Below are positions 18,262-30,513 of a stretch of DNA of 64,000 bases, piece after piece. Source of the DNA: Bradyrhizobium sp. U87765 SZCCT0048 (GTDB lineage Bacteria; Pseudomonadota; Alphaproteobacteria; Rhizobiales; Xanthobacteraceae); contig NZ_JAFCMM010000001.1 of assembly GCF_018131225.1 (NCBI RefSeq), positions 2,728,001-2,792,000 on the forward strand, written 5' to 3'. The translations under genes and the position numbers were made by a program. Position 1 is the stretch's first letter. The number at the start of each line of letters is the position of its first letter. A model generated the notes under the pieces. That model searched no databases. It saw only the letters and a list, made by a program, of their open reading frames with translations, and was not told where the DNA came from.

Positions 18262-19827
18262 CTAGGCGACGCCGCGCGTGCGGCCTTGCCAGTACGGCGC
18301 GCGCAGCGCCTTGCGGTCGATCTTGCCAAGCCCGGTCACCGGCACGCTTTCGACGACGTCGATGGTTTTGGGCGACCATGGCGCACCGCGCTTGTCCTTC
18401 ACATGGGCTTGCAGCTCGGCGACATCGACAGTGCAGCCGGGCTTGGGCACCACGAAGCCCTTCACCGCCTCGCCCCACTTGTCGTCGGGGATGCCGATCA
18501 CCGCCGCGGACGCCACGGCCGGGTGGGACATCAGCGCATCCTCGACCTCGCGCGGATAGATGTTGAACCCGCCCGAGATGATCATGTCCTTGGTGCGGTC
18601 GACGATGTAGTAGTAGCCATCCTCGTCCATGACAGCGACATCGCCGGTATGCAGCCAGCCGCCGCGCAGCGTTTCTTCCGTCGCATCGGCACGCTTCCAG
18701 TAGCCGTCCATCACCAGCGAACCGCGCACGCAGATCTCGCCGGGCTCTCCGACCGCGACCTCGTTCATCTCGGCATCGAACAGCTTGACGTCGAGCATCG
18801 GGTTGGCGCGGCCGCAGGAGCCGAGCCGGCGTGGATGGGCGAGATCGTGATCGATCTTGCGCAGCGTGGTGATGACCTGGGGCGCCTCGGTCTGGCCGTA
18901 CAGTTGCACGAACACCGGCCCGAAGATCGCCATGCCCTCACGCAGACGGTCCGGCGACATCGGCGCCGCGCCATAAACGATCATGTCCAGCGACGAGAAG
19001 TCGAAACGCCGGCGCAGCTCGGTGTTGTCGATCAGGGCATAGATCAGCGTCGGCACCAGGAAGGTCGCGGTGATCCGCTCGTCCTGCACGACGCGGGCAT
19101 AGACTTCCGGCTCGAACCCCTGCACCAGGCGCGAATAGCCGCCGCGCAGCATCACCGGAAACAGCGTCACGCCGGCGGCATGGCTGATGGGGGTCGCCGC
19201 GAGGAAGCGGATGTCGTGCGGCCAGTCCCAGTCTGCGAACAGCGTCAGCGTCATCGCCACCAGCGAACGATGGGGTAACATCACGCCCTTGGAGCGTCCG
19301 GTCGTGCCGCCGGTATAGGCAAGGAAGGCGATGGCCTCGCTGTCGCCGGCATCCACCAGTGGCGCGGGCGCGGCGGTCGCAACATCGGCCAGGATATCAC
19401 GCACGCCGTCCATCGCGCCGAACGACGCCAAATGCTTCAGCCGCGGCGCGCGCTGCTGAATCGCCCGGCCGCGCTCACCGAACTTGGCGGCCTCCACGAT
19501 CAGCAGGTCGATCTCGGCATCGTCGACGATGAAGGCCTGGTCGTCTTCCGCCGCCATCGGGTGCAGCGAGGTGTAGCGCGCGCCCATGACCATCGCCGCG
19601 CAGATCGCGGCCCAGCTCTCGACCCGGTTGCTGGCCAGCACCGACACCGCGCTGCCCTTGCCGAGGCCCATGGCGCGATAGACCGTGATGAAACGGCCGA
19701 CGGCCTCGCCAAGTTCACGGTAGCTCCAGCGCGTGGCGGCGTCAGCGATGGCCGGACGATCGCCGTAGCGGGTGATCGCGGAAACGATGAGTCCCCCCAT
19801 TGTTCCGCCCGAATGCAGCCGATCCAT
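18262..19827 (-). CDS. Fatty-acid/aryl acid CoA ligase (AMP-binding)
   Basis: Forms acyl-CoA from an acid, ATP and CoA. Motifs: [13 protein letters not shown] (P-loop-like), [25 protein letters not shown] and the catalytic lysine in [11 protein letters not shown]. The 521 residues fit the FadD13/feruloyl-CoA ligase size class. It is more like long-chain or aromatic ligases than the acetyl-CoA-synthetase-like gene at 13.5 kb. An alpha/beta hydrolase follows 25 nt downstream on the same strand. It is divergent from carA across 190 nt. Substrate cannot be assigned. Confidence 0.9.
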   Translation of the reverse strand: MDRLHSGGTMGGLIVSAITRYGDRPAIADAATRWSYRELGEAVGRFITVYRAMGLGKGSAVSVLASNRVESWAAICAAMVMGARYTSLHPMAAEDDQAFIVDDAEIDLLIVEAAKFGERGRAIQQRAPRLKHLASFGAMDGVRDILADVATAAPAPLVDAGDSEAIAFLAYTGGTTGRSKGVMLPHRSLVAMTLTLFADWDWPHDIRFLAATPISHAAGVTLFPVMLRGGYSRLVQGFEPEVYARVVQDERITATFLVPTLIYALIDNTELRRRFDFSSLDMIVYGAAPMSPDRLREGMAIFGPVFVQLYGQTEAPQVITTLRKIDHDLAHPRRLGSCGRANPMLDVKLFDAEMNEVAVGEPGEICVRGSLVMDGYWKRADATEETLRGGWLHTGDVAVMDEDGYYYIVDRTKDMIISGGFNIYPREVEDALMSHPAVASAAVIGIPDDKWGEAVKGFVVPKPGCTVDVAELQAHVKDKRGAPWSPKTIDVVESVPVTGLGKIDRKALRAPYWQGRTRGVA

Positions 19828-20017
19828 GGTTGTGTGTCACTCCCTGCGCGGCTCTTCTTGGTCTCGAGGTTTTGACGGCCGGCCGCGGAACCATAGCTTA
19901 ATGGGGCCTACCCGCCTGTCAAACCAGAGAAAACGGCGGGTAAAATGACCGTTTTGGATGTGAATCCCGGCTCGGAGGCTTTGACGCGGCGCACCTCTCG
20001 GGCTATGGGATGCGCTC
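19828..20017. promoter_or_regulatory. Divergent promoter region, acyl-CoA ligase / carA
   Basis: A 190-nt gap between divergent genes. On the plus strand TTGACG at 19872 with TAGCTT 16 nt later, and TTGACG at 19981 with TATGGG 17 nt later, are candidate sigma-70 promoters for carA. The second would start transcription very close to the start codon, giving an almost leaderless mRNA. Also present is an ACCCGCC / GGCGGGT inverted repeat spanning about 19910-19945. None of these is proven. Confidence 0.3.
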
Positions 20018-21208
20018 ATGACCCAATCTGAAAACGCTGCCGCCTGGCCGGATCACAAACCGACCGCGCTCCTCGTGCTCGCCGATGGCACGGTGCTGGA
20101 GGGCTTTGGTCTTGGCGCCGAGGGCTCTGCCGTCGGCGAAGTCTGCTTCAACACCGCCATGACCGGGTATGAGGAGATCCTCACCGACCCGTCCTATGCC
20201 GGGCAAATCATTACCTTCACATTTCCGCACATCGGCAATGTCGGCACCAACGAGGAAGACATCGAGGCGCTGAACATGGCGGCAACGCCAGGCGCCCGCG
20301 GCGTCATCCTGCGCGCCTCGATCACCGATCCCTCGAACTACCGCAACGCCAAGCACCTCGACCAGTGGCTCAAGGCCCGCGGCATCATCGGCCTCGCCGG
20401 CATCGACACCCGCGCGCTGACCGCGCTGATCCGCACCAAGGGCATGCCCAACGCGGTGATCGCTCATGCGCCGGACGGCAAGTTCGACCTTCGGGCCCTG
20501 AAGGAAGAAGCGCGCGAATGGCCCGGCCTCGTCGGCATGGACCTCGTGCCGATGGTGACCAGCGGCCAGCGTTTCGTCTGGGACGAGACACCCTGGCAGT
20601 GGAACGAAGGTTACGGCCGCCAGAATGCTCCGGAATTCAACGTCGTCGCGATCGACTATGGCATCAAGCGCAACATCCTGCGGCTGCTCGCGGGCGAAGG
20701 CTGCAAGGTCACCGTGGTGCCGGCGACCACGTCAGCCGAGGACATCCTCGGCATGAAGCCGGATGGCGTGTTCCTGTCGAACGGCCCCGGCGATCCGGCC
20801 GCGACCGGCGAATATGCCGTGCCGGTGATCCGCAAGGTGATCGATTCGGGGCTGCCGACCTTCGGCATCTGTCTCGGCCACCAGATGCTCGGCCTCGCCG
20901 TCGGCGGCAAGACCATGAAGATGCATCAGGGGCATCACGGCGCCAACCATCCGGTCAAGGACCTGACCACGGGCAAGGTCGAGATCACCTCGATGAACCA
21001 CGGCTTTGCGGTCGACAAGACGACGCTGCCCGGCAATGTCGAACAGACCCACGTCTCGCTGTTCGACGACAGCAACTGCGGCATCGCCCTCAAGGACAAG
21101 CCGGTGTTCTCGGTGCAGTATCACCCGGAAGCCTCTCCGGGCCCGCGCGACTCGCACTACCTGTTCCGCCGCTTCACTGACCTGATGCGCAAACGCAAGG
21201 GCGCCTGA
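20018..21208 (+). CDS. carA: Carbamoyl-phosphate synthase small subunit CarA
   Basis: Glutaminase subunit of carbamoyl-phosphate synthase. It passes ammonia to CarB for pyrimidine and arginine synthesis. The N-terminal CPSase small-chain domain ([26 protein letters not shown]) is followed by a class I glutamine amidotransferase with nucleophile Cys in [16 protein letters not shown] and the His/Glu pair in YHPEASPGP. Length 396 aa is normal. carB lies 3.7 kb downstream on the same strand, separated by unrelated genes, so the subunits are not in one operon. A strong terminator follows. The start gives [15 protein letters not shown]. Confidence 0.97.
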   Translation: MTQSENAAAWPDHKPTALLVLADGTVLEGFGLGAEGSAVGEVCFNTAMTGYEEILTDPSYAGQIITFTFPHIGNVGTNEEDIEALNMAATPGARGVILRASITDPSNYRNAKHLDQWLKARGIIGLAGIDTRALTALIRTKGMPNAVIAHAPDGKFDLRALKEEAREWPGLVGMDLVPMVTSGQRFVWDETPWQWNEGYGRQNAPEFNVVAIDYGIKRNILRLLAGEGCKVTVVPATTSAEDILGMKPDGVFLSNGPGDPAATGEYAVPVIRKVIDSGLPTFGICLGHQMLGLAVGGKTMKMHQGHHGANHPVKDLTTGKVEITSMNHGFAVDKTTLPGNVEQTHVSLFDDSNCGIALKDKPVFSVQYHPEASPGPRDSHYLFRRFTDLMRKRKGA

Positions 21209-21235
21209 GCGCCATTATTCCGGCGAGCGCCAGCA

Positions 21236-21264
21236 AAAAACGCCCGCAAGCCGCGGGCGTTTTT
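21236..21264. terminator. Bidirectional terminator, carA / dps
   Basis: A perfect 12-bp stem (AAAAACGCCCGC / GCGGGCGTTTTT) with a 5-nt loop between convergent genes. T-runs occur on both strands, so it can end both the carA and the dps transcripts. Confidence 0.9.
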
Positions 21265-21294
21265 CGTTTTCGGAACAGGCGCCGAACCAGCGCC

Positions 21295-21819
21295 TCAGGC
21301 TGCGTTGTCGCCCTCCTGACGGCTGGCCTCGAACAGAAACCAGGTGCGCCGCTCGGTGGCGTCGATGAAGTTCTCGATGATGCTGGTGGTGGCCGAGTCG
21401 TCGTACTTGTCGGCAACCTCGTGCGCCTTACGCAGGTTGGTGGTAAAGGCCTTGTTGTCGTTCATCAGTTCGCGCAGCATTTCGCGCGGCGGCACATAGG
21501 CCTCGTCATTGTCCGCGACGTGGGTCAGGCGCGCGAGGTGGCCGACCGAACGCAACGTCGTGCCACCGATCTTGCGCACTCGTTCGGCGAGTTCGTCGAT
21601 GGCCGCAAAGATCGCATCCGCCTGCTCGTCGAGCAGCAGATGATAGTCGCGGAAATGGCGGCCACTGACATGCCAGTGGAAATTCTTGGTCTTGATGTAG
21701 AGCGCGAAGCAATCCGCCACCAGCGGATTGAGAGCCGCGGAGATCTTCTCGACCGCTTCGGCAGAGAGATCCGTGGGGGTATCGAGCTCGGGGGCAACCT
21801 TTTTGGCGGTTTTGCTCAC
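21295..21819 (-). CDS. dps: Dps family ferritin-like DNA-protection protein
   Basis: Forms a dodecamer that oxidises and stores iron, using peroxide, and may bind DNA. The ferroxidase segment is clear: FHWHVSGRHFRDYHLLLDEQ around residues 47-66 and the following acidic helix AIFAAIDELAERV. A GTG at 21819 is chosen as start because AGGAAGG stands 6 nt upstream; the longer frame from 21882 lacks a good Shine-Dalgarno. The product is then 174 residues with a Lys-rich N-terminus (SKTAKK), the usual DNA-binding tail type. An inverted repeat CTGAA-N4-TTCAG at 21851-21864, 32 nt upstream of the start, may be an operator. Confidence 0.92.
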   Translation of the reverse strand: MSKTAKKVAPELDTPTDLSAEAVEKISAALNPLVADCFALYIKTKNFHWHVSGRHFRDYHLLLDEQADAIFAAIDELAERVRKIGGTTLRSVGHLARLTHVADNDEAYVPPREMLRELMNDNKAFTTNLRKAHEVADKYDDSATTSIIENFIDATERRTWFLFEASRQEGDNAA

Positions 21820-22054
21820 GACAGACCTTCCTGTTAGGAGTTCCTTAAGGCTGAAAATGTTCAGGCGTTGGTAAGTGGACACGTTGCGCGGGACCAGCTA
21901 ACGCACGACCGGCGCGTCGGGTTCCCGGCCGGGGCCCGCGCAAGCGCGGGTGTCCGGCCCCGGACGTCCGGAATGAACAAATTGATCAAAGTCAGAGGGT
22001 TCCGTCGGCCGCTCGTCAGCGCCTCGCCGGACAGCGCGGTGCCGGAGCGAGAGC

Positions 22055-22750
22055 ATGGATGACTGGATCGACTACTACGACTCCACACACACCATCTATG
22101 TCAGCAAGCTGCATCGCGACCTGCACTTCAGCATCATCGCCGACGACATCATCGGCTACATCTCCTCACCCGACGCCGTCGTACTCGACTATTCCTGCGG
22201 CGAGGCGACATCCGCAGCGCGGGTGGCGGAACGCTGCAGCCGCCTGATCCTCGCCGAACCCGCCCCCGGCGTGCGCGGCCGGCTGATCGCGCGGTTCGCA
22301 CGCAACCTCAACGTCAAGGTGCGCTCCCTCGAGGAACTGCGCCATCTCGACGACCATTCGATCGACCTCGTGGTGATGATCTCGGTGGCGCAGTACATGA
22401 CGCCCGCAGAGCTCGACAGCACGTTCGCGATCGTGCGTCGCCTGCTCAAGCCCAGTGGACGCTTCGTGCTCGGCGACATCCTGCGCCCTGAAGTGGGGGC
22501 GACGACCGACGTGATGGCGCTGCTGCGAATGGCCTATTCCCACGGCTTCCTGCGCGACGCGCTGATCGGGCTGATGCGAACCTACCTCTCGGACTACTGG
22601 CAATTGCGGACCCAGGTCGGGCTGCAGCGCTATTCCGAACAGGACATGCTCGCGAAGCTCGCCGCGGCAGGATTCTCGGCATCGCGCGCTCACGCGAATG
22701 TCGGACATAATCCGTCGCGCATGACCTTCGTCGCCCGCCACGCCTTCTGA
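22055..22750 (+). CDS. Class I SAM-dependent methyltransferase
   Basis: Rossmann-type methyltransferase with motif I VLDYSCGEATSAARVAE (about residues 42-58), an acidic end of strand 2 (LILAEPAP), and the DLVVMISVAQYM motif IV region. The domain is Methyltransf_11-like. GGAGCGAGAG precedes the ATG. No neighbour hints at the substrate: dps is divergent and an ArsR/MFS pair follows. Motif I carries C instead of the usual G in the first glycine position (DYSCGEA), which still fits the family. The 231-residue product has no signal or membrane segments. Confidence 0.85.
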   Translation: MDDWIDYYDSTHTIYVSKLHRDLHFSIIADDIIGYISSPDAVVLDYSCGEATSAARVAERCSRLILAEPAPGVRGRLIARFARNLNVKVRSLEELRHLDDHSIDLVVMISVAQYMTPAELDSTFAIVRRLLKPSGRFVLGDILRPEVGATTDVMALLRMAYSHGFLRDALIGLMRTYLSDYWQLRTQVGLQRYSEQDMLAKLAAAGFSASRAHANVGHNPSRMTFVARHAF

Positions 22751-22842
22751 TCATGCATCAGCCGCAGCGCACGCTACCGAATGTTTACGCTGCATCCAGT
22801 TCCCGCATGACAGCACGAGGCCGGCGGCAGTAGGCTGCGGGT

Positions 22843-22916
22843 GGCCCGGTGGCGGAAGCGTTGACGCGGGGGTCGTGCAAGACCTCATATCCTGGTTTTG
22901 CCAGGCCGGGCCTCCA
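22843..22916 (+). ncRNA. tRNA-shaped RNA or degenerate tRNA gene
   Basis: 74 nt that fold into a full cloverleaf. Acceptor stem GGCCCGG / CCGGGCC is a perfect 7 bp, followed by T and encoded CCA. The D-arm text TGGCGGAAG...GACGCG is that of a tRNA-Leu. An anticodon-like arm (positions 22869-22886) has 6 bp with one G-T pair. The T-arm has 5 perfect bp (CCTGG / CCAGG). The loops are abnormal: 6 nt GTGCAA in place of a 7-nt anticodon loop, and 5 nt TTTTG in place of TTCRANY. The variable region has 4 nt, not the long arm of a tRNA-Leu. It may be a pseudogene or a non-translating tRNA-like RNA; no T-run terminator follows. Confidence 0.4.
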
Positions 22917-22982
22917 CCCTCCTCTTCCTCACAATTCCCTGCCACGCGATCATATCCGGACGCGCAAAGGCGCGCTGCTCTC

Positions 22983-23369
22983 TCAGCCGCGCGTCGCTTG
23001 CGATCCGAGCGGCGCTTCGAAGCTGCAGTCCGCGAGCGCGAGACGCTCGACGTCACGCATCGCCGCCGCGAGAACGGCATCCAGCACTCCAGGAAAACGT
23101 GCCTCGAGATCCTCGCGCCGCAGACTCATGTAGCGCGCCGTGCCTTCGAGACGAACACGGATCACGCCCGCCTCGCGCAGCCGGCCGAAATGGTAGGCGA
23201 GGTTCGACTTCGCTCCGACCCCGCTGAAGTCGCCGCACCGCAGTTCGGAGCCGTCCCGCTCGTGCTGCGCCAGTCCGTGAACGATCGCCAGGCGCGTCGG
23301 ATCGCCAAGACAATCGAGCACGGTTGGCAGCTCCAGCTGCTCGCGGGTGGGGTGGGCCAGAATCTTCAT
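22983..23369 (-). CDS. ArsR-family helix-turn-helix repressor
   Basis: A 128-residue winged-helix regulator. The HTH region is LDCLGDPTRLAIVHGLA...GAKSNLAYHFGRLREAGVIRVRLEGTARYMSLR; short segments DPTRL and HFGRLREAG are family marks. There is no obvious metal-binding CxC pair in the recognition region, so the signal may be a small molecule or redox. The ATG at 23369 (MKILAHPT) is preferred over the longer frame, which would run into the operator. It is divergent from the MFS exporter, and two identical-type operators lie in the gap, so it probably represses the exporter and itself. Confidence 0.87.
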   Translation of the reverse strand: MKILAHPTREQLELPTVLDCLGDPTRLAIVHGLAQHERDGSELRCGDFSGVGAKSNLAYHFGRLREAGVIRVRLEGTARYMSLRREDLEARFPGVLDAVLAAAMRDVERLALADCSFEAPLGSQATRG

Positions 23370-23405
23370 GGGACGACCATAGCCGCCAGCTAGCCTCTTC
23401 TCAAT

Positions 23406-23423
23406 GTTCAATATCGATTGAAC
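23406..23423. promoter_or_regulatory. Operator copy 1 (ArsR/MFS gap)
   Basis: GTTCAAT-ATCG-ATTGAAC: perfect 7-bp arms around a 4-nt spacer. It lies 37 nt from the repressor start. The same 18-bp layout recurs 48 bp away, which supports a bound dimer at each site on one helix face region. Confidence 0.7.
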
Positions 23424-23453
23424 CAATTGACATTAAACCACTGGCATTCCATT

Positions 23454-23471
23454 GTTCAATAGATTTTGAAC
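23454..23471. promoter_or_regulatory. Operator copy 2 (ArsR/MFS gap)
   Basis: GTTCAATAGATTTTGAAC: arms GTTCAA / TTGAAC around a 6-nt centre, matching copy 1 in length and arm sequence. It ends 14 nt before the MFS start codon, so occupancy would block the exporter's ribosome-binding region or promoter start. Confidence 0.68.
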
Positions 23472-23484
23472 TTGGGAGCACAGG

Positions 23485-24660
23485 ATGGCGCGCCTGTTCT
23501 GGCTGGCCTTGGCCGCCTTCGCGATCGGGACCGAGAGCTTCATGATCACCGGACTGCTGCCGGTAATGTCTGCCGACCTCGGCGTGTCGGTCGCAGCCGC
23601 CGGCCAACTGGTCACGGCGTTTGCCTTAAGCTACGCGATCGGCTCTCCAGTGCTCGCCACGCTGTTTAACAATGTCGACCGCAAGGCCGTGCTCGGGGTC
23701 GCGCTCGGCGGCTTCATTCTCGGCAACCTGCTTGCGGCCTGCGCCGGCGGCTATGGCCTGCTGATGGCGGCACGCATCGTGATGGCGCTGTCGGCGGCGC
23801 TGTGCATGCCGGCCGCCAACGCAGTCGCCGTGGCCATCGCGCCAGAGCATCGGCGCGGCCGCGCCATCGCCATCGTCAGCTCCGGACTGACCGTCGCCAC
23901 CGCGCTCGGCGTGCCACTTGGCACGCTGATCGGCCATGCCACCAGCTGGCGGATGATGTTCGTGCTGGTCGCGGCCCTCGGCCTCCTGGCCCTCGCCGGA
24001 TTGCTGTGGGGCCTGCCGCGCGGGCTGCCGCGGGTCTCCGCCACGCTGTCCCAGCGCCTTGCGGTGGCGCGGCAGCCGTCCGTGCTGCGCGCCCTGCTGA
24101 TCACGGTGCTGTGGGGCATGGCCGGCTTCACCGTTTTTCCCTATCTGGCGCTCGTGCTCGGCGCGGTCGGCCTCGACACCGCCGGGATCAGCCTCGCCCT
24201 GTTCCTGTTCGGCTCGGCCGCTGCCGTCGGCAACGTGCTGGGCGGGGTGCTGGTCGACCGGATCGGGGCATCCTGCACCAGCGTGGCCGCCCTCGCCGGC
24301 GTGATGACCGCGCTGACGCTGGTCTCGGTCATCCTGCATGCCTGGCCCGCGGCCACCGCCTGGATCGCGCTGCTGGTGGTGATGCTGCCCTGGGGCATCT
24401 CAGGCTGGGCCTTCCATCCGCCGCAGTCAGCGAGGCTCGTGGCGCTCGTCCCCACGGCGCCGATGATCGCGCTGTCGCTCAATGCCTCGGCAATGTATCT
24501 CGGCTTCGCACTGGGCAGCCTGAACGGGGGCCTCGTCGTCTCGGCCCTGTCGGTGCAGGACCTCGGCTGGGCCGGAGGCGCCCTTGCCGCCGCCGGCCTG
24601 GCCTTGCTGGTGGCCTTCGACCGGTTCCGCCAGCCGCTCGGACAGCAAATCCCCGGTTGA
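23485..24660 (+). CDS. MFS exporter (DHA1 / AraJ-like)
   Basis: A 391-residue, 12-helix major facilitator. It opens directly with helix 1 (FWLALAAFAIGTESFMITGLLPVM), a pattern of drug or sugar-efflux permeases of the DHA1 type, where the GTESF/TGLLP residues are conserved. A loop 2-3 motif (FNNVDRKAVLG) and the motif C-like helix 5 glycine/proline pattern (GVPLGTLIG) support an antiporter. Substrate unknown. The upstream divergent ArsR regulator and the paired operators suggest induction by the exported compound. A terminator follows the stop. Confidence 0.9.
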   Translation: MARLFWLALAAFAIGTESFMITGLLPVMSADLGVSVAAAGQLVTAFALSYAIGSPVLATLFNNVDRKAVLGVALGGFILGNLLAACAGGYGLLMAARIVMALSAALCMPAANAVAVAIAPEHRRGRAIAIVSSGLTVATALGVPLGTLIGHATSWRMMFVLVAALGLLALAGLLWGLPRGLPRVSATLSQRLAVARQPSVLRALLITVLWGMAGFTVFPYLALVLGAVGLDTAGISLALFLFGSAAAVGNVLGGVLVDRIGASCTSVAALAGVMTALTLVSVILHAWPAATAWIALLVVMLPWGISGWAFHPPQSARLVALVPTAPMIALSLNASAMYLGFALGSLNGGLVVSALSVQDLGWAGGALAAAGLALLVAFDRFRQPLGQQIPG

Positions 24661-24743
24661 TGGGGACTTTAATCCCCTTCCCCACCTCCGGAATCTGGTC
24701 TAAAGACACCCCCGCGCGAGGCACTGTCTTGGCGCCTGCCAAA

Positions 24744-24771
24744 GGACGCGCGAGAAGCGCGCCCTTTTTTT
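24744..24771 (+). terminator. Rho-independent terminator after MFS gene
   Basis: An 8-bp stem with one A-C mismatch (GGACGCGC / GCGCGCCC) and a GAGAA loop, then seven T. It ends about 110 nt before carB, so carB should have its own promoter in the remaining gap. Confidence 0.75.
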
Positions 24772-24882
24772 GTGCCCGGTTTCTGCCCGCGTGAAGCGTG
24801 CCAGGTTGCGCTTTATCCTATTGTCAAAGCATGATTTTTCGGAAGTGCCCCGCAGTTCCGAACCATGCTGGTGTGAGACGCG

Positions 24883-28212
<3,330 letters not shown>

Positions 28213-28498
28213 CGTCCGCCCACCGGCCTCGCGCAGGCCGGCCAGGACGCGGACGACGGACCGTTCAGCCAGCTGCAATGACTGCGATCCGTCGCAGCAT
28301 GCGACCGGGCAAGCGGTTCGATGCGGAGTTGATCCGGCCCGCGCGATCTGCGGCCAAGCCGTGATCTCGCTGGAACCAGTAGATCGAGACTGTGTTCCCT
28401 TTCGGCGCTCGCTCCTGTTTCGGAGCAGAGCAAAACATGATGTTTCGCGTTTCGGACGTCCGATCGGCGCCGGGCGCGAAAACCGAGGACGACGACGA

Positions 28499-28975
28499 AT
28501 GGTTGATAAAGTTCCGATGACCCAGGCTGGACACACTGCCCTGGAGGAAGAACTGAGGCAGCGTCAGCAGGTTGAGCGCCCGCGCATCATCGAGGCGATC
28601 GCCGAAGCGCGCTCCCATGGCGACCTGTCGGAAAACGCGGAATACCATGCCGCCAAGGAAGCGCAGTCGCATAACGAAGGCCGCATCGCAGAGCTCGAGG
28701 ACAAGCTCGCGCGCGCCGACGTCATCGATGTGAGCAAGCTGTCCGGCGACACCATCAAGTTCGGCGCGACCGTGACGCTGATCGACGAAGACACCGAGAA
28801 GAAGGCGGTGTGGCAGATCGTCGGCGAGCCGGAAGCGGACGCCAAGAAGGGGCGCATCTCGATCACCTCGCCGCTCGGGCGCGCACTGATCGGCAAGACC
28901 AAGGGATCGTCTGTTGAGGTGATGGCGCCCGGCGGGGCCAAGGCCTATGAGATCGCCAACGTCGAGTGGCGGTAA
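28499..28975 (+). CDS. greA: Transcription elongation factor GreA
   Basis: Rescues backtracked RNA polymerase by stimulating transcript cleavage. The N-terminal coiled coil contains the acidic tip [15 protein letters not shown] (around residue 40), and the FKBP-like C-terminal domain holds [20 protein letters not shown]. The ATG at 28499 with GAGGA upstream gives [11 protein letters not shown], the usual start in this order; the open frame extends 46 codons further without family similarity. 158 residues is normal. It lies 286 nt after carB and ends in its own terminator, so a separate transcript is likely. The gap holds no ORF I can support. Confidence 0.97.
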   Translation: MVDKVPMTQAGHTALEEELRQRQQVERPRIIEAIAEARSHGDLSENAEYHAAKEAQSHNEGRIAELEDKLARADVIDVSKLSGDTIKFGATVTLIDEDTEKKAVWQIVGEPEADAKKGRISITSPLGRALIGKTKGSSVEVMAPGGAKAYEIANVEWR

Positions 28976-29011
28976 CCCGCAGGAAACTGCACCTTCGTGC
29001 TCCGATCGATC

Positions 29012-29042
29012 AAGCCGCAGCCCCTTGGGCTGCGGCTTTTTC
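29012..29042 (+). terminator. Rho-independent terminator after greA
   Basis: A perfect 12-bp stem (AAGCCGCAGCCC / GGGCTGCGGCTT) with a CTT loop, followed by a short T-run, 36 nt after the greA stop. Confidence 0.92.
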
Positions 29043-29232
29043 ATGGCTCGCATCCCACGCTCACATAACTCTTCGTGATCAGGCGGCTTTCCGGAGCCCC
29101 TTTTGACGCCGGTCGTATTGCACCGCCCTGTCCGCGCATGGGATAAATCATGAGCTTCGCTGCAGCCCGACAACGGGCACGGCGGGGCTGCACACATCAC
29201 ATTCCACTACGGCCAAACACTGGGGGATCAGA

Positions 29233-29640
29233 ATGGCTTTGGACAACGTCGCGGACGCCTGGCGCCCGCGCCTTCTCAGCTTGCTGCGTTTCGTCACCGG
29301 GTTGCTGCTGTTTCAGTACGGCGTCGCCAAGATCTTCAAGTTTCCGGTGCTGCCCTACTTCGCCAACATCCCGCCGCTGATCACGGTGGCCGGCCTGCTC
29401 GAACTCGTGCTCGGCGCGCTGCTGCTGGTCGGTCTGTTCACGCGACCCGTGGCCTTCATTCTCGCCGGCGAGATGGCGTTCGCCTATTTCCTCGGCCACA
29501 TGTTCAAGAGCGGCGAACCGGTTTTCCTGCCGCTGATCAATGGCGGCACCGCGGCGATCCTGTTCTGCTTCACCTGCCTGTATCTCGCCGCTGCCGGCGG
29601 CGGACCGCTCAGCCTCGACGCGATCATCCGCAAGAAATAG
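29233..29640 (+). CDS. DoxX family membrane protein
   Basis: A 135-residue inner-membrane protein with four hydrophobic helices and the DoxX pattern: LLSLLRFVTGLLLFQYGVAKIFKFP at the N-terminus, then GLLELVLGALLLVGLFTRPVA and the GEMAFAYF...GEPVFLP segment. The family is often linked to quinone or thiosulfate chemistry and oxidative stress, but the reaction of this member is unknown. GGGGGA lies 7 nt before the ATG. It stands alone between greA and a convergent Lrp-family regulator. Confidence 0.87.
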   Translation: MALDNVADAWRPRLLSLLRFVTGLLLFQYGVAKIFKFPVLPYFANIPPLITVAGLLELVLGALLLVGLFTRPVAFILAGEMAFAYFLGHMFKSGEPVFLPLINGGTAAILFCFTCLYLAAAGGGPLSLDAIIRKK

Positions 29641-29719
29641 ACCGCAGACGCGCTTCGGCGCAGGCCGGTACATCGACAAACGCCGCGCCGTGGACTCCGT
29701 CCACGGCGCGGTTGTCGTT

Positions 29720-30226
29720 TCAGGCGGTGGTGGCGCGTCGTGCCGTCGCCGGATGCAGCTTCATCTCCAGCGGCACGGCCGCCTCGTTCTTGGAGTTGTG
29801 CAGCACCAGCGATGTCCTGACATTGCGCACATGCGGCGCGGCCGTGAGATGCGAGACGAAATGCTGAAAGGTCGCCATGTCGGGCGCCACGCACTTCAGG
29901 ATGAAGTCGACCTCGCCCGACAGCATCCAGCATTCGCGTACCAGTGGCTCGCCCCGCACGAACTGCTCGAACGCGCGCAGGTCCGCATCGGCCTGGCTGG
30001 AGAGATGGACTGACGCGAACACGGTGACATCGAAGCCGAGCCGATAGGGATCGAGCAGGCCACGGTATCCCTGGATGTAGCCAGCATCCTCCAGCGCCTT
30101 CACGCGGCGCAGGCAGGGCGGCGGCGAAATGCCGACCCGCTTGGCGAGCTCGACATTGGTAATTCGGCCATCAGCCTGAATTTCATGAAGAATTTTCAGA
30201 TCGATCTCGTCGAGACCCTTGGACAC
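29720..30226 (-). CDS. Lrp/AsnC family transcriptional regulator
   Basis: A feast/famine regulator that senses amino acids. The N-terminal HTH (LKILHEIQADGRITNVELAKRVGISPPPCLRRVKALEDAGYI) is followed by the RAM/AsnC ligand domain (VTVFASVHLSSQ, CWMLSGEVDFILKC). The start is set at the GTG at 30226, which has AGGAAG upstream and matches the usual MSKGLDEIDLKIL opening; a TTG 6 codons earlier has no Shine-Dalgarno. 168 residues is typical. It is divergent from trxB across a 287-nt AT-richer region that probably contains its own operator. Confidence 0.92.
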   Translation of the reverse strand: MSKGLDEIDLKILHEIQADGRITNVELAKRVGISPPPCLRRVKALEDAGYIQGYRGLLDPYRLGFDVTVFASVHLSSQADADLRAFEQFVRGEPLVRECWMLSGEVDFILKCVAPDMATFQHFVSHLTAAPHVRNVRTSLVLHNSKNEAAVPLEMKLHPATARRATTA

Positions 30227-30513
30227 GGACGCAGGCTTCCTCAATTGGCACGACAGCCGACGGTGGCTGTCGGTCTTTCATACCGCAGCGCCCTCGGTTT
30301 TGCGAAATTTTATTGCTTTGAAAATACGGAGCCAGCGGTGATGGCACGCAAGTGACACCGACGCCAGAAAATCGGTGAATATGGGTTGCATAACTTGCAT
30401 GGCTGCCCAGATAACCTAAGATGAATTTTGCTGTTTTTGATGCACTGCAGCCACCTTTCTGAGCAGTTTCGGCCTCCTCGCGACCATGACGTCGGGGGAG
30501 CGAGGATGGATCC
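30227..30513. promoter_or_regulatory. Divergent control region, Lrp-type regulator / trxB
   Basis: AT content is clearly above that of the neighbourhood (for example around 30300-30330, with AAATTTTATTGCTTTGAAAA-type sequence), as expected for Lrp-family binding. A TGCA-TAACT-TGCA repeat lies at about 30385-30400. No gene is seen. Exact promoters cannot be fixed. Confidence 0.4.

Noticed and set aside
17436..18566. 376-codon frame antisense to the hydrolase/ligase pair
   Set aside because: Covers two intact genes with clear catalytic motifs on the other strand; no domain of its own.
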